Source of the DNA: Aradus depressus
Taxonomy: Eukaryota; Arthropoda; Insecta; Hemiptera; Aradidae
DNA: 64,000 bases
Direction: 5' to 3'
Assembly: GCA_963662175.1 (NCBI GenBank)
Contig: OY759218.1
Location: 3,712,001 to 3,776,000, forward strand
Made by a program: the position numbers and the translations under genes. Under the pieces are notes generated by a model. The model was not told where the DNA came from. It was given only the letters and a program-made list of their open reading frames with translations, and searched no databases. This document shows, piece by piece, positions 19,846 through 31,804 of the stretch. Position 1 is the first letter of the stretch; each line of letters starts with the position of its first letter.

Positions 19846-22188
19846 CCGCCATTTTAAAGTAAATATCCTTTTTATGAAACTCGAATGAGTTACAGACATT
19901 ACAGACAGACTTACGAAAACAAAATTTAAACAGAAAATTACGAAGATTTAGACAGAAAACAACAGAAGACTTTGAATAAATGAATATGTGGAGTAAATAG
20001 TTGAATGAAAGTGAGAATTATTTTTGGTGAGAATGAAATTTATAAATGTTATTTTTGAAAACTGGATTTATTTGAAAATTATATGTAATTTTTTTTATTG
20101 GAGTTAGTTTGAATTTTATAAGTTGCATGGAAGTTTGTGTTGATTGAGGCTTTGGAAGTGAGTTAATTTTTTTTTAGTAATTTTAGAAATATAAACGTGA
20201 TTCATTTTAGATTTGGGAAGTTTTTCTTTTTGTTGGGTTGATTTTTTTTTGATAAGATGAATTTTTATGCGTTAGATTTATTGATAATATTTTTGAACAA
20301 TTGGAGTTATTTGAAATTTTATATATTGCATTTAATTATAGATCGATTGATGCTTTGGAAGTGAACTAAATAGCAAGTTAATTTTTTAGTATTTTTTTGA
20401 TATAGGATTAATTTATTTCGGTAATTTTTTTTTTGGGAGAAGATATTTTTATAAATAAGATTTAGTGATAATAGTTCGAATTGATATATAATATTTATGC
20501 GTTTTTTTTTTATTATATGGTGGTGGTTCTTTGATTAGTTAGTATTATTAAGAGTTTGAAAAGAAATATTTATGAAGTTCGTTTACTTTTGTTTATTAAC
20601 CAGTTGAATTATTTATATAGATTTTAAAGAAGTAATAGGGATAAAGGAATTAAAAGATTTTAGTAAGGGATTTTAAGGAATCTAGATTTGATTTTTTATA
20701 TGGGTATTTTTTTTTGAATCGATAAGAAGTATTTGAGAGAATTTAATGGTTGATATAAGTATATATTTTTTTGAATTAATTAGTCAGTGAGAAAAGTTAG
20801 TGGTTGAAATAAGAATATTTTTTTTTAATTGATAAAAGGAGAGAATAATTAAGGATTAATATTGGTCGATACACTATATTGTTTTAAGAAGTTCATTGAA
20901 GGAAGGAATTTGAAAATTTTAAGATAGGAAATTATAATTGAAATTTTTTTTTGGATAACTATAATTTTTTTTTTGATAGGAAGATGCTTGTGGTCGTTTT
21001 TTTTTGTGAAGTCATTTAGGATAGGAAAATGACAGTTTTAAATAGGATAAGGTATGAAAGAAAGAAATAAAATGCGCAGTGTAAAAGATGTTATAAATAA
21101 TTTTATCCAGGATTGATTCATAAAAGAGCAAAGAATAATTAAAAAGATATATAGGGATGTTTTTTTTTTGTTTTGTATGTGACGTTAGTAAAACTTCGCG
21201 GAGAATTAATATGGAGAAGAGTTAATATGTGAAAATGGGCTATTTCTTTAAGAGTATATAGATGAGAATTTTAATTATTATGAGATTGCCTACCCAGAGA
21301 AAGGAGGAATCTATCTGTACTACGACGATATAATTATGAGATGGCCTACCCAAGGAAGGGAGGATCCATGAAATCTACGACGATATAAAGTAAAAATATG
21401 TGTTAGAAACATATGAGATATTTTTTTTGAGTATATGAGATTATTTTTCGATGTTAAGAGAAATAAAGAATAGGTAGGGAATGGGTGAAGACCTGAGTAG
21501 CGTCACATATATATAATAAGAAACATGTAATTAAAAAGGGGGGATATATTGAATAAATAAGAAAATAAGATGAATTTTTTTTGATTGCTCGAATGTAGAT
21601 GATAGGATGAAATATTTATAAAATGGAACCAAAGAAGGAAAGTTTTGAATTTAGAAGGCAACCCGTTTCTTTTTTGTCATTGATAATAAGAAAAGAAACA
21701 TTTTTTTTTTCGAGTCGACCCAGATTTTTTTGAGAAATTTAAGTATCAAAGTGTAATTGGTTATCCATATTTTAGAGAAAATTAGTTGATGTTATGTTTT
21801 TTTTTTGCTTTTGCATAAAATAAGTTAATTACTGTAAAATAAGAAGAAAGGACGAAAATTATGTAAAATAAATATTGAAGTTATTGTACCCATAGTAAAA
21901 ATTAATAACTTGTTTTCTTTTATATTAATTATAAATTTCTTGTAAATATATATTATTCAAACCCTAGTTAGTAAGTTCTGTTGTTTGTTTTTGAAATTCG
22001 TGTACAGTTTAAGAATAAAGGAGATGATTTTTTTTTGTTAATTATAGATTTAATATAAAGATAAGTTGTTTAAACATTAGTTTTTTTTTGTATAACTTTT
22101 TTTTGTTTCGTTTTTTATTAATGGAAATTATTGTAGGTAGAAATAAAATTGTCCTACGTACAATTTTAGTAAACTAAGGGGAGGGTAA
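19846..22188 (+). other. AT-rich interior of the LTR element ending in a polypurine tract
   Basis: Extremely AT-rich with many T8-T10 runs (TTTTTTTTGA and similar) and no ORF above 60 codons. An imperfect duplication near 21285-21375 repeats GAGATTGCCTACCCAGAGAA / GAGATGGCCTACCCAAGGAA, each followed by CTACGACGATATAA. The polypurine tract is at about 22175-22185, just ahead of the 3' LTR. This stretch replaces pol. Confidence 0.75.
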
Positions 22189-23441
22189 TGTAATGTAATC
22201 AATTTGCGACTGCATCTAAATATATTGTAAAATATAAAGTTTGTAATGTTAATAGTATTTGTGGACAGTAATGGTGAAATAAACCCTTAATTCTATAGGC
22301 GGGCTAGGGAGACCCGGATCAGGTAGAAGGAGCTTATCCCATTTTGCCTCCGTCAAGAAAGAAGCTGACAGGATGCAATAAAAGAAGGCACCAACAGTCA
22401 CCTGGAGGAATATTTATATAGCCTTTTACAACCCGGATTTTACAATCTGGCTACAGTCAGGTACCAGATTGGAGCTCCAAGCCCGTTGTTAGTGGCCCAT
22501 AAAGCAATCTGGAATGTCCAAATTAAAGTGGACAGAGGTCAAATTGATTGCCTCCCAGGCAAACAATTTGCTTTCCGAAATGGCCGAGGAGAAGAAAGAA
22601 GGAGAAGTAGTGGGGGAAGATGGCAGTCCGAGTTCCAAGTGAGGGCTCAAGTTCAGTCAGTTACAGTCGAGATCCACCAGTGGAAGTTACAGTTGAGGTC
22701 TAGAGGTGGAAGTGGACACTTCACTTTCCTGGATCAGTGGAAGTCTAGATCCAAGAGTGAGTCGAGATTCAGGAGTCGAGATCCACCAGTGGAAGACTAC
22801 AGTTGAGGTCTAGAGGTGGAAGTGGACACTTCACTTTTCTGGAGCAGTGGAAGTCTGGAGTTTCATTCCGTCGGTCGAGATCCACCTGTGGAAGTCATCA
22901 ACTCCAGTCCAGATGAGCCTTTGAGATCCAGACCTTGAGGAGGAACTCAGCCAGCCGACAGCCCTCTTTCTACCCTCTGGCCATCGCAGACCTCCCTGGC
23001 ATCCAATCATCAGTTATCGTCTCCAGCCCCTGTCTCTACAGCGTACATAGCAATAAGGTTTATATTATATATTATAATTTTTATTTTAAGTATTAATTTT
23101 TGTTTTAGCATAAATATAATTTTTTTTAAATGAATTTCTAAATTTTAGTTGTTTGTTCCTATGCTCTATCCCAGGTCAGTTATGATTTAACAATTTGGTT
23201 TTTCAAAACTCTTTTCGCTGACGAATCCTTTCGCCTTTGGTTATAGAAATCCAATTCGTATATTAAAATCAGTAAATTTAAATGATCGTCTATTACCTAA
23301 GCGATCTGGCATCCTATGGACATTTTAAATTAGTAAAGACACAGCAGTTTTATAGAAAATCTCCGCAATTTCGATTAAAGTAAATTCAAAATACCATTTT
23401 TTTTTATTAAAACCGCGACGCGCAACCCCCCCAATATTACA
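22189..23441 (+). repeat. 3' LTR (1253 bp)
   Basis: A near-identical partner of 17350-18602 (see the element entry). It is followed by the ATAT duplication at 23442-23445. Confidence 0.95.
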
Positions 23442-23812
23442 ATATACTTCCAGAAAATGTGAAAAAATATTAATTTTTTTGCCCCTCTGAAGTGGAAAAC
23501 TCTGAGTGAATTTAAAAAAAATCCTTTTGGAATTGGAGTGCTGGAACTTCCAGAAGATCTAGTCAAAAAACTCAGAAAATATGTTTTCACCAATCATGGG
23601 ATTATTCATTTGTGCATACACAGAAGCAATTTTAGATTCGCTACGCCCTGTGAGAACGAAATCAGTGCCACACTGGCATATTGTGGCCTGGTCTTAAGAA
23701 ACCCGTCTAGTTAATCCTAAAATATGTAGGCAGAAAAATGGCCAGCACTAATCAATAATTTTCATTCTATCCAATTAAAGAGAAAATTGATACAATGGTA
23801 TTATTATCATAC
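23442..23812. other. NAA35 intron, unique
   Basis: Right flank of the LTR element. Moderately AT-rich; I see no gene and no repeat in it. Confidence 0.5.
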
Positions 23813-23895
23813 CTTTGATATTCGAAAAAAATTCATCAGTAACATTGAGCCAATTATAGCAGACATCAGGAACCAATGATGGGTTCAAAACTGGA
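23813..23895 (-). CDS. NAA35: NAA35 N-terminal exon (not the start exon)
   Basis: A short 83-nt exon below ORF-finding length. The acceptor is TTTTTTTTTCAG (from 23896) and the donor AAAG|GTATGATA. It encodes PVLNPSLVPDVCYNWLNVTD followed by EFFSNIK. The pattern W-(D/N)-(I/V)-T-(x)-(E/D)-F just before E-L-x-L-G-E-L-L-H-D is the known NAA35 N-terminus. The terminal G plus AG of exon 16790-16938 makes the E codon, so phase agrees. The first base completes a codon from an upstream exon that I could not identify within 23.9-25.2 kb; it should be short and carry the ATG. Confidence 0.85.
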
Positions 23896-25264
23896 CTGAA
23901 AAAAAAACATATTATGAATTAAATGAAAAAGGTAAGTAAATGATACGTAATACGAGATGATTATAATCAAATTCCTTATAATAATTACTCCTTCAATGAA
24001 CCCAACGGCGTTTGGGATTAATGATAACGAAGCAGATACTGCTGCCAATTCGAAACCAATTAACGCAATGAATCAAAAACGGAGCACTAGCCAACTTTAA
24101 AAAAATGTATCCTTACATAATTTTGTATTTAGGTAAAACTGTGTTAATTTTACCTTAAATTTCTGGCTTCAGTCATATGCATTGACGAAGTAAAACTGTA
24201 TTATATCTTTCAAGACAGATAGTTCTGAATATAATAATCAGTTTGAATCTTTCCTAGCTAAAAATAAAGTTCTGGTCTTATTTTTTATATTTATGAAAAT
24301 GTAGCTTGAAAGATTTCTTGAAATAATGTTTTGTTATTATCAGTTACTAATGATAAAATAAAAAGTTAACATAACGATTTAAGAAGATAACCACCAATCG
24401 GAGGATATAGTTTCTCCTACATCATTTCAGCTGATTGCTCTCATGGATCCAAGATGGATCCATGCCTAATATTGCCTATATATTTTTTCTGTATGTGCAT
24501 CAACTATCTAAGCATAACAGTTGGTCGAATTTACCAAAATTCTCTATAAAAATAAGAAATAATGCGGGCATGTAACTGGAGAATAAAGTGACAATGCTGC
24601 AATATTCATTTGTGCAATCTGCAATCTATCGGCCTGTTCTACAATTATAGGTTTGTCGATTTTCCTGATCAAATGTGTGTTTTCAAAGATTTCTTTTCTG
24701 CCCTCAACTCAAAATGATAGTTCTCAGTGCCTGGCCGGGGTGCGATACATTATCGGTGAATGTATAAAAATATAGTATAATATTTAAAAAATGTTTTTTT
24801 ATTTTTATAATAAATAAATAAATTTATATAAAACAATGCAAATATTAAAAAAGAAAATAACGCCAAAAATACACAGGTAGGAAAATGTCGATGATTACAA
24901 GAAAAAACGTATCGATATTTGACTTAAATATCATTGATATACACCCTTGGATATATACACATCTCTCCTGTGGACATCGATGTCACGGAGATAACCACTT
25001 AGAAAGGTTTTGGTTGTATAATACTCGTTGAATTTTGTGATTACAAAAGAATTTTTAAAACATAATGTACTAAATTAGCGACATACTCTACGCTTCACTT
25101 TCTCATGGCAGGTTATTAATGACCATCCAAATGTATTTTATTTGTTGTTTTTTAGTTTTTCAATGCTAAACTGGGCTCTTCGTTTCTACTAAAAGGTAAA
25201 AAATCTTTATAATAGCCAAATATATTTTATCTCTTTTGTAAATAATATTTATTTTTATTTATAG
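23896..25264. promoter_or_regulatory. Divergent intergenic/5' region between NAA35 and TMEM41A
   Basis: NAA35 leaves to the left and TMEM41A to the right, so both promoters must lie here or in adjacent first introns. It must also hold the NAA35 start exon, which I could not place. A possible non-coding TMEM41A leader exon ends AAAAG|GTAAAA near 25195, and the TTTATAG acceptor at 25258-25264 would join it to the coding exon. No convincing TATA or Inr call can be made by eye. The minus-strand ORF 23866-24048 overlaps the acceptor of the NAA35 exon and is not a gene. Confidence 0.45.
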
Positions 25265-25288
25265 TCTTTCCATGTGTCTGAAATAACT

Positions 25289-25390
25289 ATGACTAGCATC
25301 CTGTATATTGTTCCGATCTTCCTTTGCGCCACTTTGTGGATGTGCTTCCTCGTGATCGTAATAGCCCCGTCTGCTGATGAAGACAATCAG
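25289..25390 (+). CDS. TMEM41A: TMEM41A exon 1 (coding), start and first membrane helix
   Basis: ATG at 25289 (MTSILYIVPIFLCATLWMCF, then LVIVIAPSADEDNQ) gives a 23-residue hydrophobic helix and an acidic linker, matching the N-terminal signal-anchor of TMEM41A. It ends at CAG|GTATTA in phase 0, which fits exon 35933-36088. The frame is open upstream to the acceptor at 25264 (SFHVSEIT), so a slightly earlier start in a leader exon cannot be excluded. TMEM41A is a polytopic endomembrane protein with a VTT (DedA/SNARE-associated) domain; its paralogue TMEM41B and VMP1 are ER lipid scramblases. The following intron is 10.5 kb, nearly all mobile DNA. Confidence 0.75.
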
Positions 25391-26513
25391 GTATTAGGTG
25401 TCATATATTATTTTTATTTGTCCCGGATTTTACGAAACCACCCCGGAAAATATTCAGGAATGAGAGACCCCAACAACTTCCTAAAACTAAACACTACCTT
25501 GGTTATTCGCAATTTTTTCCACATTAACTTACCTTAGTTTTCTCATTTTAATTTCTTTTGTATACTATGTGTGTTAATCCTGGTTCACATTATATGTTTC
25601 AAATGGTAATAATCTATGTAAAACTGCAAGGAGGTGGCTGTACATTGAATATTTTTAATTATTTGGTTTTTATCCATTTAGGTTAGACCCGACATTCCGT
25701 CATCAGGGTAAAGGCTGAACATATTCCAACCCAACTTCTTATTTTGAATCTGGCCTGTTATGTAAACAAAGGTCACCATGGCAACGGGTGGCGACTCAAC
25801 GTTTTTCCATGTACCAATTTGGATAGAAGAAGCCAAAATACATCAGGAAGAAATTTAAAGACCAGAAAAGGAAAAAAGAATCAACAAATAGAAATTCCTT
25901 ACAAGTTATGTATAAAATATAACCAAAATAAGTAAAAAGGTAAAAGAAACATCTAAGCATCAAATGGAATCAAGAAAAAGTGGATTATTAAAGAGAAATT
26001 GGATAAATAAAAGAAAGAAGAAAAATTTTGTAGTAAGAAAACCATCCGGTAGAAGTCGTTAAACATTTTTAAGAAAAAACAAATATTTATTCAAATAATT
26101 TTGGGAAAGAAAAATAAGAATATTGCGAAAATATGAAAACATATAGCAAGATAAAGAAAAGAGTAGGGATAAAAGATGTCGCCCAGAGGAGTGCAAGTCA
26201 GTTCCTTTTCTCACTCGTTCAACAAATTGGAGCTTCTGGAAGTGTATATTTTAGTCCAAATTAGAGGAATCAGCGTTTTAATGAAAAACTCAGGACATGA
26301 ACAATTAAAGTAGAATTTTAGAAGACAAAATGAAAAGAAAGGAAGAAAGAAAACAATAAAAAAGGTAACATTTTCTTATATATCAAAGGCTGAGAAATAA
26401 GAGACACTCGAAAATGGAGAGTTCAGACACGCGAACACAGCAGAAATGAGTAGATGTCAGGAAGTCAGAAAGTTCGCACTTAGTGCAGTGCCAAATTTTT
26501 TTTTTTTAAAGTT
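25391..26513. other. TMEM41A intron 1, unclassified part
   Basis: AT- and purine-rich. A GC-richer patch at 25770-25800 (GGTCACCATGGCAACGGGTG) opens a lysine-rich 63-codon frame (25744-25935) with no recognisable domain. I see no other feature before the LINE fragment. Confidence 0.4.
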
Positions 26514-27411
26514 TTTTTTTTTTTGGTTTGTGGCCTTATGGTCTAAGCATATCAGCCATTTATTTACAATGATATGTTATACAACAATATGGTTAACAAA
26601 AATGTATCTAAACAATGTATCAAGAATTTCTCGGTTTTTGGTTCGCGACACTATTAACTGCACTGTAGTGGGGAGCACCATCTTGTTTTGAATGAGGACA
26701 CTGTACATATTTTCACGTTCTGAGTTGGTAAGTGGACAAGCCAAGAGGAGATGGTTCGCATCCGCTTCTTCTTGCTGTTGGCAGGTACAGAATGGTGATG
26801 GAAGAATATGAATCTTGTGAAGGTGACAAGGGAGCCGATTGTGATTAAGACGAAGGCGAATGATAGTTGTGAAAAATGATCTGGGCTTGTCGTACGTCTT
26901 GAACCATGGTTGGGTGGGAATCTTGGGCTGAATAAGGCTGTAATATCTACCCTTGTTCTGACTCTGGGAGGAAAAATCCTCTTGCCATCTACGTACCGCA
27001 TAGTTCTTGAGGTGAGCCCTGACATCACTGGTGGATACCACCTCCCATTGTCTGATGCCAGAGTCAACAGCTGTCTTAGCCAGCTTGTCCACCGCCTCGT
27101 TGTATCTGTTGGAGCTGTGGCCTTTGACCCAAACCAGGTAGACTGTGGTTTTTCCTTGGAGTAGATTTATGAGTAAATTTAATATATCGAAAATAATTTG
27201 ATCCGACCATTTATGAATGTTTGTTAGCGTTGTCAAAACACTTCTGCTGTCCGTAAAAATGAAAGCCCTTCTTTTCTGAGCCCTCTGTATATATTTGAGA
27301 GCCTCTAAAATAGCGAAGCTCTCTGCTGAGTAGATGGATGCTATATTAGGCAGTTTGAACAGGGAGCTGAAGTTGTTGGAGGGGTCGAGGAACGCCGCCC
27401 CAACTCCTTTG
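26514..27411 (-). mobile_element. 5'-truncated LINE: RNase H domain and C-terminus, with 13-bp target duplication
   Basis: The minus strand carries the end of a non-LTR retrotransposon ORF2 and a poly(A) tail (the T run at 26514-26524). It is bounded by the perfect direct repeat TTTTTTTAAAGTT (26501-26513 and 27412-27424), a typical target-primed insertion. The frame runs from 27411 to the stop at 26577. It shows RNase H motifs in order: YSAESFAILEAL (E), FTDSRSVLTTL (D), VWVKGHSSNRYNEAVDKLAK (H and D). It ends with CTCQQQEEADANHLLLACPL, the usual C-terminal zinc-knuckle-like region. It is open along its whole length, so relatively young. It belongs to an RNase H-bearing clade (I/Jockey-group relatives). 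Confidence 0.9.
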
Positions 27412-28544
27412 TTTTTTTAAAGTTGAAAGATGATGTAAAAGTGGGTAGACAGTGGAAAGGGACGAATTAGTGGAGGATGGTTATTTGTTTTTTATTGAAA
27501 TGAATGTTTAGTTGTAAGCCCTAATTGTGACGTCACGTGAGTACAACTTTTATAATTTTAAAATGGCCACTACATAGGTTTTTCAATAAATTAGTTTTAT
27601 TTATGTAATTTTGCAAAAATGTTTTAAATTTTTTTCTTTAGATTCCATCAATCTCTCTCAACAGATTTCAAATTTCAAAACTTACGAATTTCTTCGGATT
27701 AACACCTTTGGATGAGTACCAATTCGGGACACATAAAATGATTTATTTACCTAATTAAAATTAAAAACCTTGAGCCATTTTGGATTAATTGGTACCGTTA
27801 AAGTAACTTCAAATTTTCCCAGAGATATTTATGTTAATTTCTTGGAGCTTCACTGAAAATATATTTGATGAATTTTCTTTTTAATTATTAATGATTTTTT
27901 TAGCGTAAATTCTTTGGTAAATTTTAAATATATTAAAAATAATCATTCAAGTAAATTCATTTAGTTTTTTTTTTTTTTTTTAATTAACTTCAAATAAATT
28001 CATTTCATTTTTATTATTCTATAACAACTATATTTTTTATTACAGCCCATTCAGGAGTAGGTTTCAGAATAATATGATTTTGGAATCACTGAATAGGAAA
28101 GGGAGGAGGGTTTACTTGGAAACAGAAACAGCTATTTCATGTTTTCTCAGTTACTGAATCGATATGGGAATAATTTTTTGTTCTGTATTTTTCGCTTAGA
28201 TATAACGGGTAAAGTAATATAACGCTAAGTTACCTGCTAGTTTATTCTATTTTGAAATAAATATAATTGTAAATAGTAACTGGAGAAATAATATATAACC
28301 CGGATTTTCAATGGACATTTCTGAAACGTTTGTGAATGGCAAATTTGGGTTAGACTAAGAAATCTGAGATTTTTCATTGTTTATTATTTTTTAGGACATT
28401 TTTTATTAAAAATTATTTAAAAAATTGAAATGTAATTGTAATACTAAATTCATGTTACAAATAAGTAAGTATCTACCTTACCGGGTCCACTCGAAGCCTG
28501 GCACTCATGGGCACACCAACCAAAGGTCTGTGAACAGAAGGGAT
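27412..28544. other. TMEM41A intron 1, AT-rich, no gene seen
   Basis: Long T and A runs (for example 27966-27981) and no coding signal. Sequence resembling retroelement pol begins at about 28545. Confidence 0.5.
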
Positions 28545-28738
28545 TTTTTTAACGAAGCAATTTGCACTATTTTAAATTCAAGTGATGAAACTCAAAAATT
28601 AATTATTAAATAACCCCTTGTAGTAGAACTTTATGTCGAACAAAAGACAGACACAAATATAAATTTTTTGATCATGAAAAAATAAAATTTGATCTAAATA
28701 AAATCCGTACAGAATATATGAACAGCGAAGAAAAAACC
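28545..28738 (+). pseudogene. Gypsy pol, segment before RT
   Basis: FNEAICTILNSSDETQKLII, then after a frame change KFFDHEKIKFDLNKIRTEYM up to NSEEK. The sentence resumes at 29926 after the LINE (ATIENLILKFKDIF), so the LINE interrupted an already inserted Gypsy. Confidence 0.7.
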
Positions 28739-28742
28739 TTTT

Positions 28743-29925
28743 TTTATTTTTATTTATTTTTTATTTATTTATTTGCAATCTATATACAATTAATATAATG
28801 AGCAAATTCAGTAACTATATGCATGAGTGTCTATGCCACATGTTGGGAGAGACCAGCCAGCGCTGACACTCCCTAGAAACTAATACAATGTTTAGATTTC
28901 ACTTAGAAGATCTCGAGGCCACCTCCTATTCAGACGTCGTGGAGGATTGTCAGGATGGGATTGAGAGGATAGGACTTGTGCAAATGGGTTAGGATGGGAT
29001 GAAAGTTTATTGTGGAAATTTAAGAATCGGGATTGGACGGTTGGGATGTTTAGGTCTTCATGGAGTAATTTATTGGTGACGTAGAAGGGAGCATTTACAA
29101 TTCGACGAAGGACTTTGGACTGGAAAGCTTGGATGCGGTTTATATTGGATTTTTTGGCTGTACCCCATAGTTCGAGGCCGTATGTCCATATTGGGCGTAT
29201 TATAGTCTTGTAAATGGTCAGTTTGTTGGCAGTAGAAAGTTTTGATTTTGGTCCAAGTAGTCTACGTAGTAGTCCGTAACGTCGATTCAACTCTTGTCGT
29301 TTAAGTCGTGTGTGTGGGTTCCACGTCAGTCGGCTGTCTAAGTAGAACCCGAGGTAACGCACCTGGTTAGAGGAAGGAATTGGAACGTTGTTGATGGTGA
29401 CGGGAGGGCACGTTTGATGGCGAAGTGTGAATGTAACCTGTACACATTTCTCTTCATTTAATTTCATCCGCCAGAGGTTACACCATTTCTCAATTTCATC
29501 GAGATGTTCCTGGAGAAGGAGAGAGGCTACGTTGGGATCAAGATTTGTAGACAAGATAGCAGTGTCGTCTGCGTAGGTGGTTATTAAGGTGTTTGGGTGG
29601 ATAGGAAGGATGCTCCCTTGGGGGACCCCGGCCCGAACAGGCACGAGTTCTGAGTACTCTGAGCCTATGCGGACTTTGAAGGGACGGTCATAAAGATAGG
29701 ATTGGAGGATGAGGTAGTAGGTACTGGGAAGGAAGTATTTCAGTTTGAAGAGCAGCCCGGAGTGCCAGACTCGATCAAAGGCTTGCGCCACGTCAAGAAA
29801 GGCACCTACGCAATACTGTTTGCATTCTAGAGCATTAGAAATGCAATCGACAACCCGAAAACACTGTTGGACAGTGGAGTGTTGAGATCGAAACCCAAAC
29901 TGGTGAGAAAGAAAAAGCTACAATC
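28743..29925 (-). mobile_element. Jockey-like LINE, 5'-truncated, RT domain and 3' end
   Basis: The minus strand reads from about 29925: HQFGFRSQHSTVQQCFRVVD, YCVGAFLDVAQAFDRVWH, VRAGVPQGSIL, TTYADDTAIL, EKCVQVTF, then the C-terminus to the stop at 28892. The first two catalytic blocks and YADD are intact, but the residues between GVPQGSIL and HPNTLITTYADD are shortened, so the RT is probably inactive. The 3' UTR has the same GGGAGTGTCAGCGCTGGCTG block as the copy at 52-508 and ends in an (AAAT)/(A)-rich tail at 28741-28775. AAGAAAAA on both sides is a possible target duplication. Confidence 0.9.
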
Positions 29926-30590
29926 GAAAATTTAATTTTAAAATTCAAAGATATTTTTATATGGACCACCAACCTCTCTCGTTTACTAACAAAATTAAAC
30001 ATCAAATTAAAACAACGGATGAAATACCGATGTAAAGTATACTAAATCTTACCGATACCCACATGTACATAAAAAAAGCGGAACAAAATCAAGTAAGCGA
30101 CAAAAAATGATACAACCGTCGAACTCTCAATGGAGTTCGCCAATCTGGGTAGTACCTAAAACATTAGATGCCTCCGGTAAACGTAAATGGAGAATAGTTA
30201 TAGATTACCGAAAGTTAAATGAAAAAACGAACGACGACCGATCCCATTACCAAATATTACAGACCTCTTAGATAAATTGGGAAGATGTAAATATTTTTCA
30301 ACTATCGATCTTGCCTCAGGGTTCCACCAGATAGAGATGGAAAATGATAGCGTTCAGAAAACAGCTTTTAATTCCGAAAATGGTCATTACGAATTTCGTA
30401 GGATGTCCTTTGGTTTAAAAAATTCCCCATCCACATTTCAAAGAGTAATGGATAATATTTTAGGAGATATCAACAATTAAAAATGCGCAGTTTATTTGGA
30501 TGATATAATTGTGTATAGTTCTAGCCTTCAAGAACACATTGTAAATTTGCGCGAGGTATTTGAAAGACTTAGATAAGCGAACTTATTTAG
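29926..30590 (+). pseudogene. Gypsy reverse transcriptase, interrupted
   Basis: Readable blocks are [72 protein letters not shown] and VYLDDIIVYSSSLQEHI. These are the standard RT blocks, including the YLDD catalytic motif. Stops and frame changes occur near 30035, 30245 and 30480. The frame breaks off near 30590 at the Penelope insertion and resumes near 32240. Confidence 0.85.
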
Positions 30591-30657
30591 ATAAATAAAA
30601 CAAACTTATTTTTGAAATATTGTCTATTCCACTAAAGATATATATACATATATAACT

Positions 30658-30690
30658 ACCGGTTTCGGCTTTATACCATCGTCAGGTCTA
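30658..30690 (-). ncRNA. Candidate hammerhead ribozyme motif, left Penelope pseudo-LTR
   Basis: On the minus strand CTGACGA (30679-30685), 12 nt, then GAAA joined to ACCGGT (30658-30666). CUGANGA-stem-GAAA with a minimal self-complementary ACCGGU stem III is the layout described for Penelope-associated hammerheads. Stem II here is weak (GG/CC plus a wobble) and stem I pairs only partly, so the call rests on the core and the context. Confidence 0.5.
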
Positions 30691-31289
30691 GTTATGAACT
30701 AAGTCAGTTTGCAGAGAGCGACCCTTCAAATACATCTCAGGTCAAAGGGTGCTATTAAAACTTGGGAGTCCCCCAGCTGTACCGTTAGCTAACATGAAAT
30801 ATTTCTTAACAAAACCTAGTTCTAAATTTACATAAAACAATATCACTAGACTAATACGGGGAAAATAACAAATAAATAAGTACAAATACAAGTAAATAAT
30901 AAAAAATAGAAATAAAATTAATAATAATGATAAGATTTCGATAACTTGAAACATATATGTGGAACCAAATATTAATAACAGATAATACAGACATATATGT
31001 GGAAACAGAACTGGATCAGGGTGTTAACTATTACTAATTAAATTTGGTCAGTTTGTTCCTAAAATTATGATTTTTGACCTTCTTTTCAATTTTATTTATT
31101 GTTTTTTGTGGGTAGCTATTGTTTTTGGCTATTTCCTTAATAATCTCAAGTTCTTTATCTTTTGATTGTTGGGTCATTGGAATTGAGTAGGCTCTGTGGA
31201 ACATGGAATAAAAGGCCGCGTATTTGTAACTGGAAGGACAGTTAGAAGATGGGTGTATTACCGTGTCTGTTGTAGTCGGTTTTCTGTGA

Positions 31290-31804
31290 ATGCTAAATTC
31301 GAACTGACCAAATTAGAAACACAAAATAAAGTTTATAATAAATGGGTCAGCTTAACTTACGACGGAAAAATTTCAGAAAAAATAGGTAAAGAGTTGAAAA
31401 AAGAAGGTTTCAATATCGGGTTTAAAACTATCAATCCCATAAGCCAGTGCCTAGAGAGAGGTAGGGACAAAACAGATATTGAAAATAAAAGCGGTGTTTA
31501 TAGTCTAGAATGTGCGACGTGCAGTCAATTATACATTGGACAGACAGGACGTCGTTTTAGGGAAATAATTAAAGAACACACGGCCGAAATAAAGAACCGA
31601 GGAAACCGTTCTACATTCGCGACCCACATAATTGACAATAGCCACACTTTCGACCCATCTACAGGCATCAAATATCTCCATTATTGCCCAAAAAGCAGGC
31701 TACTTAATAGCTTGGAACAATTAGAAATAAATAAAGCTAACAAAAGGAACATTTGTATGAATGACCAAATTTATTTCAACTATTCCCCTTTGTTAACACC
31801 CTGA
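31290..31804 (+). pseudogene. Penelope-like element ORF, C-terminal GIY-YIG endonuclease part
   Basis: A frame open from 31196 to the stop at 31802-31804; recognisable PLE sequence starts near 31290 (ELTKLETQNKVYNKWVSLTY). The GIY-YIG domain reads SGVYSLECATCSQLYIGQTG and then RRFREIIKEHTAEI. The GVY/YIG pair, the following R and the E-H residues are in place, with the Cys pair before YIG typical of Penelope. The RT half is missing from this copy. In intact elements the endonuclease nicks the target for reverse transcription. The stop is followed at once by the pseudo-LTR. Confidence 0.88.

Larger units (their letters stand above)
17350..23441 (+). mobile_element. Young LTR retrotransposon without pol (LTR-gag-like-LTR)
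   Basis: Two direct LTRs of 1253 bp each (17350-18602 and 22189-23441) begin TGTAATG and end ATTACA. They are flanked by the 4-bp duplication ATAT (17346-17349, 23442-23445). Reading them side by side I found one base difference (T/G at the AAATCAATC/AAAGCAATC position, 17666 versus 22505), so insertion is very recent. A primer binding site (TGGCAACCCC, 18606) follows the left LTR and a purine tract (AAGGGGAGGG) precedes the right LTR. The interior has one gag-like ORF and about 2.3 kb of AT-rich DNA, with no protease, RT or integrase. It must depend on a helper element. It sits in NAA35 intron. Confidence 0.93.

Noticed and set aside
17647..22806. The paired 106-codon ORFs inside both LTRs
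   Set aside because: They lie in LTR sequence with internal repeats and no recognisable domain; the diverged LTR at 10800 does not keep the frame.
23866..24048. A small hydrophobic minus-strand ORF as the NAA35 start exon
   Set aside because: It runs through the polypyrimidine tract and acceptor of the 23813-23895 exon and does not give the required phase.
26446..27164. Plus-strand ORFs of 81-84 codons and a second minus-strand ORF of 137 codons
   Set aside because: Shadows of the RNase H LINE frame.
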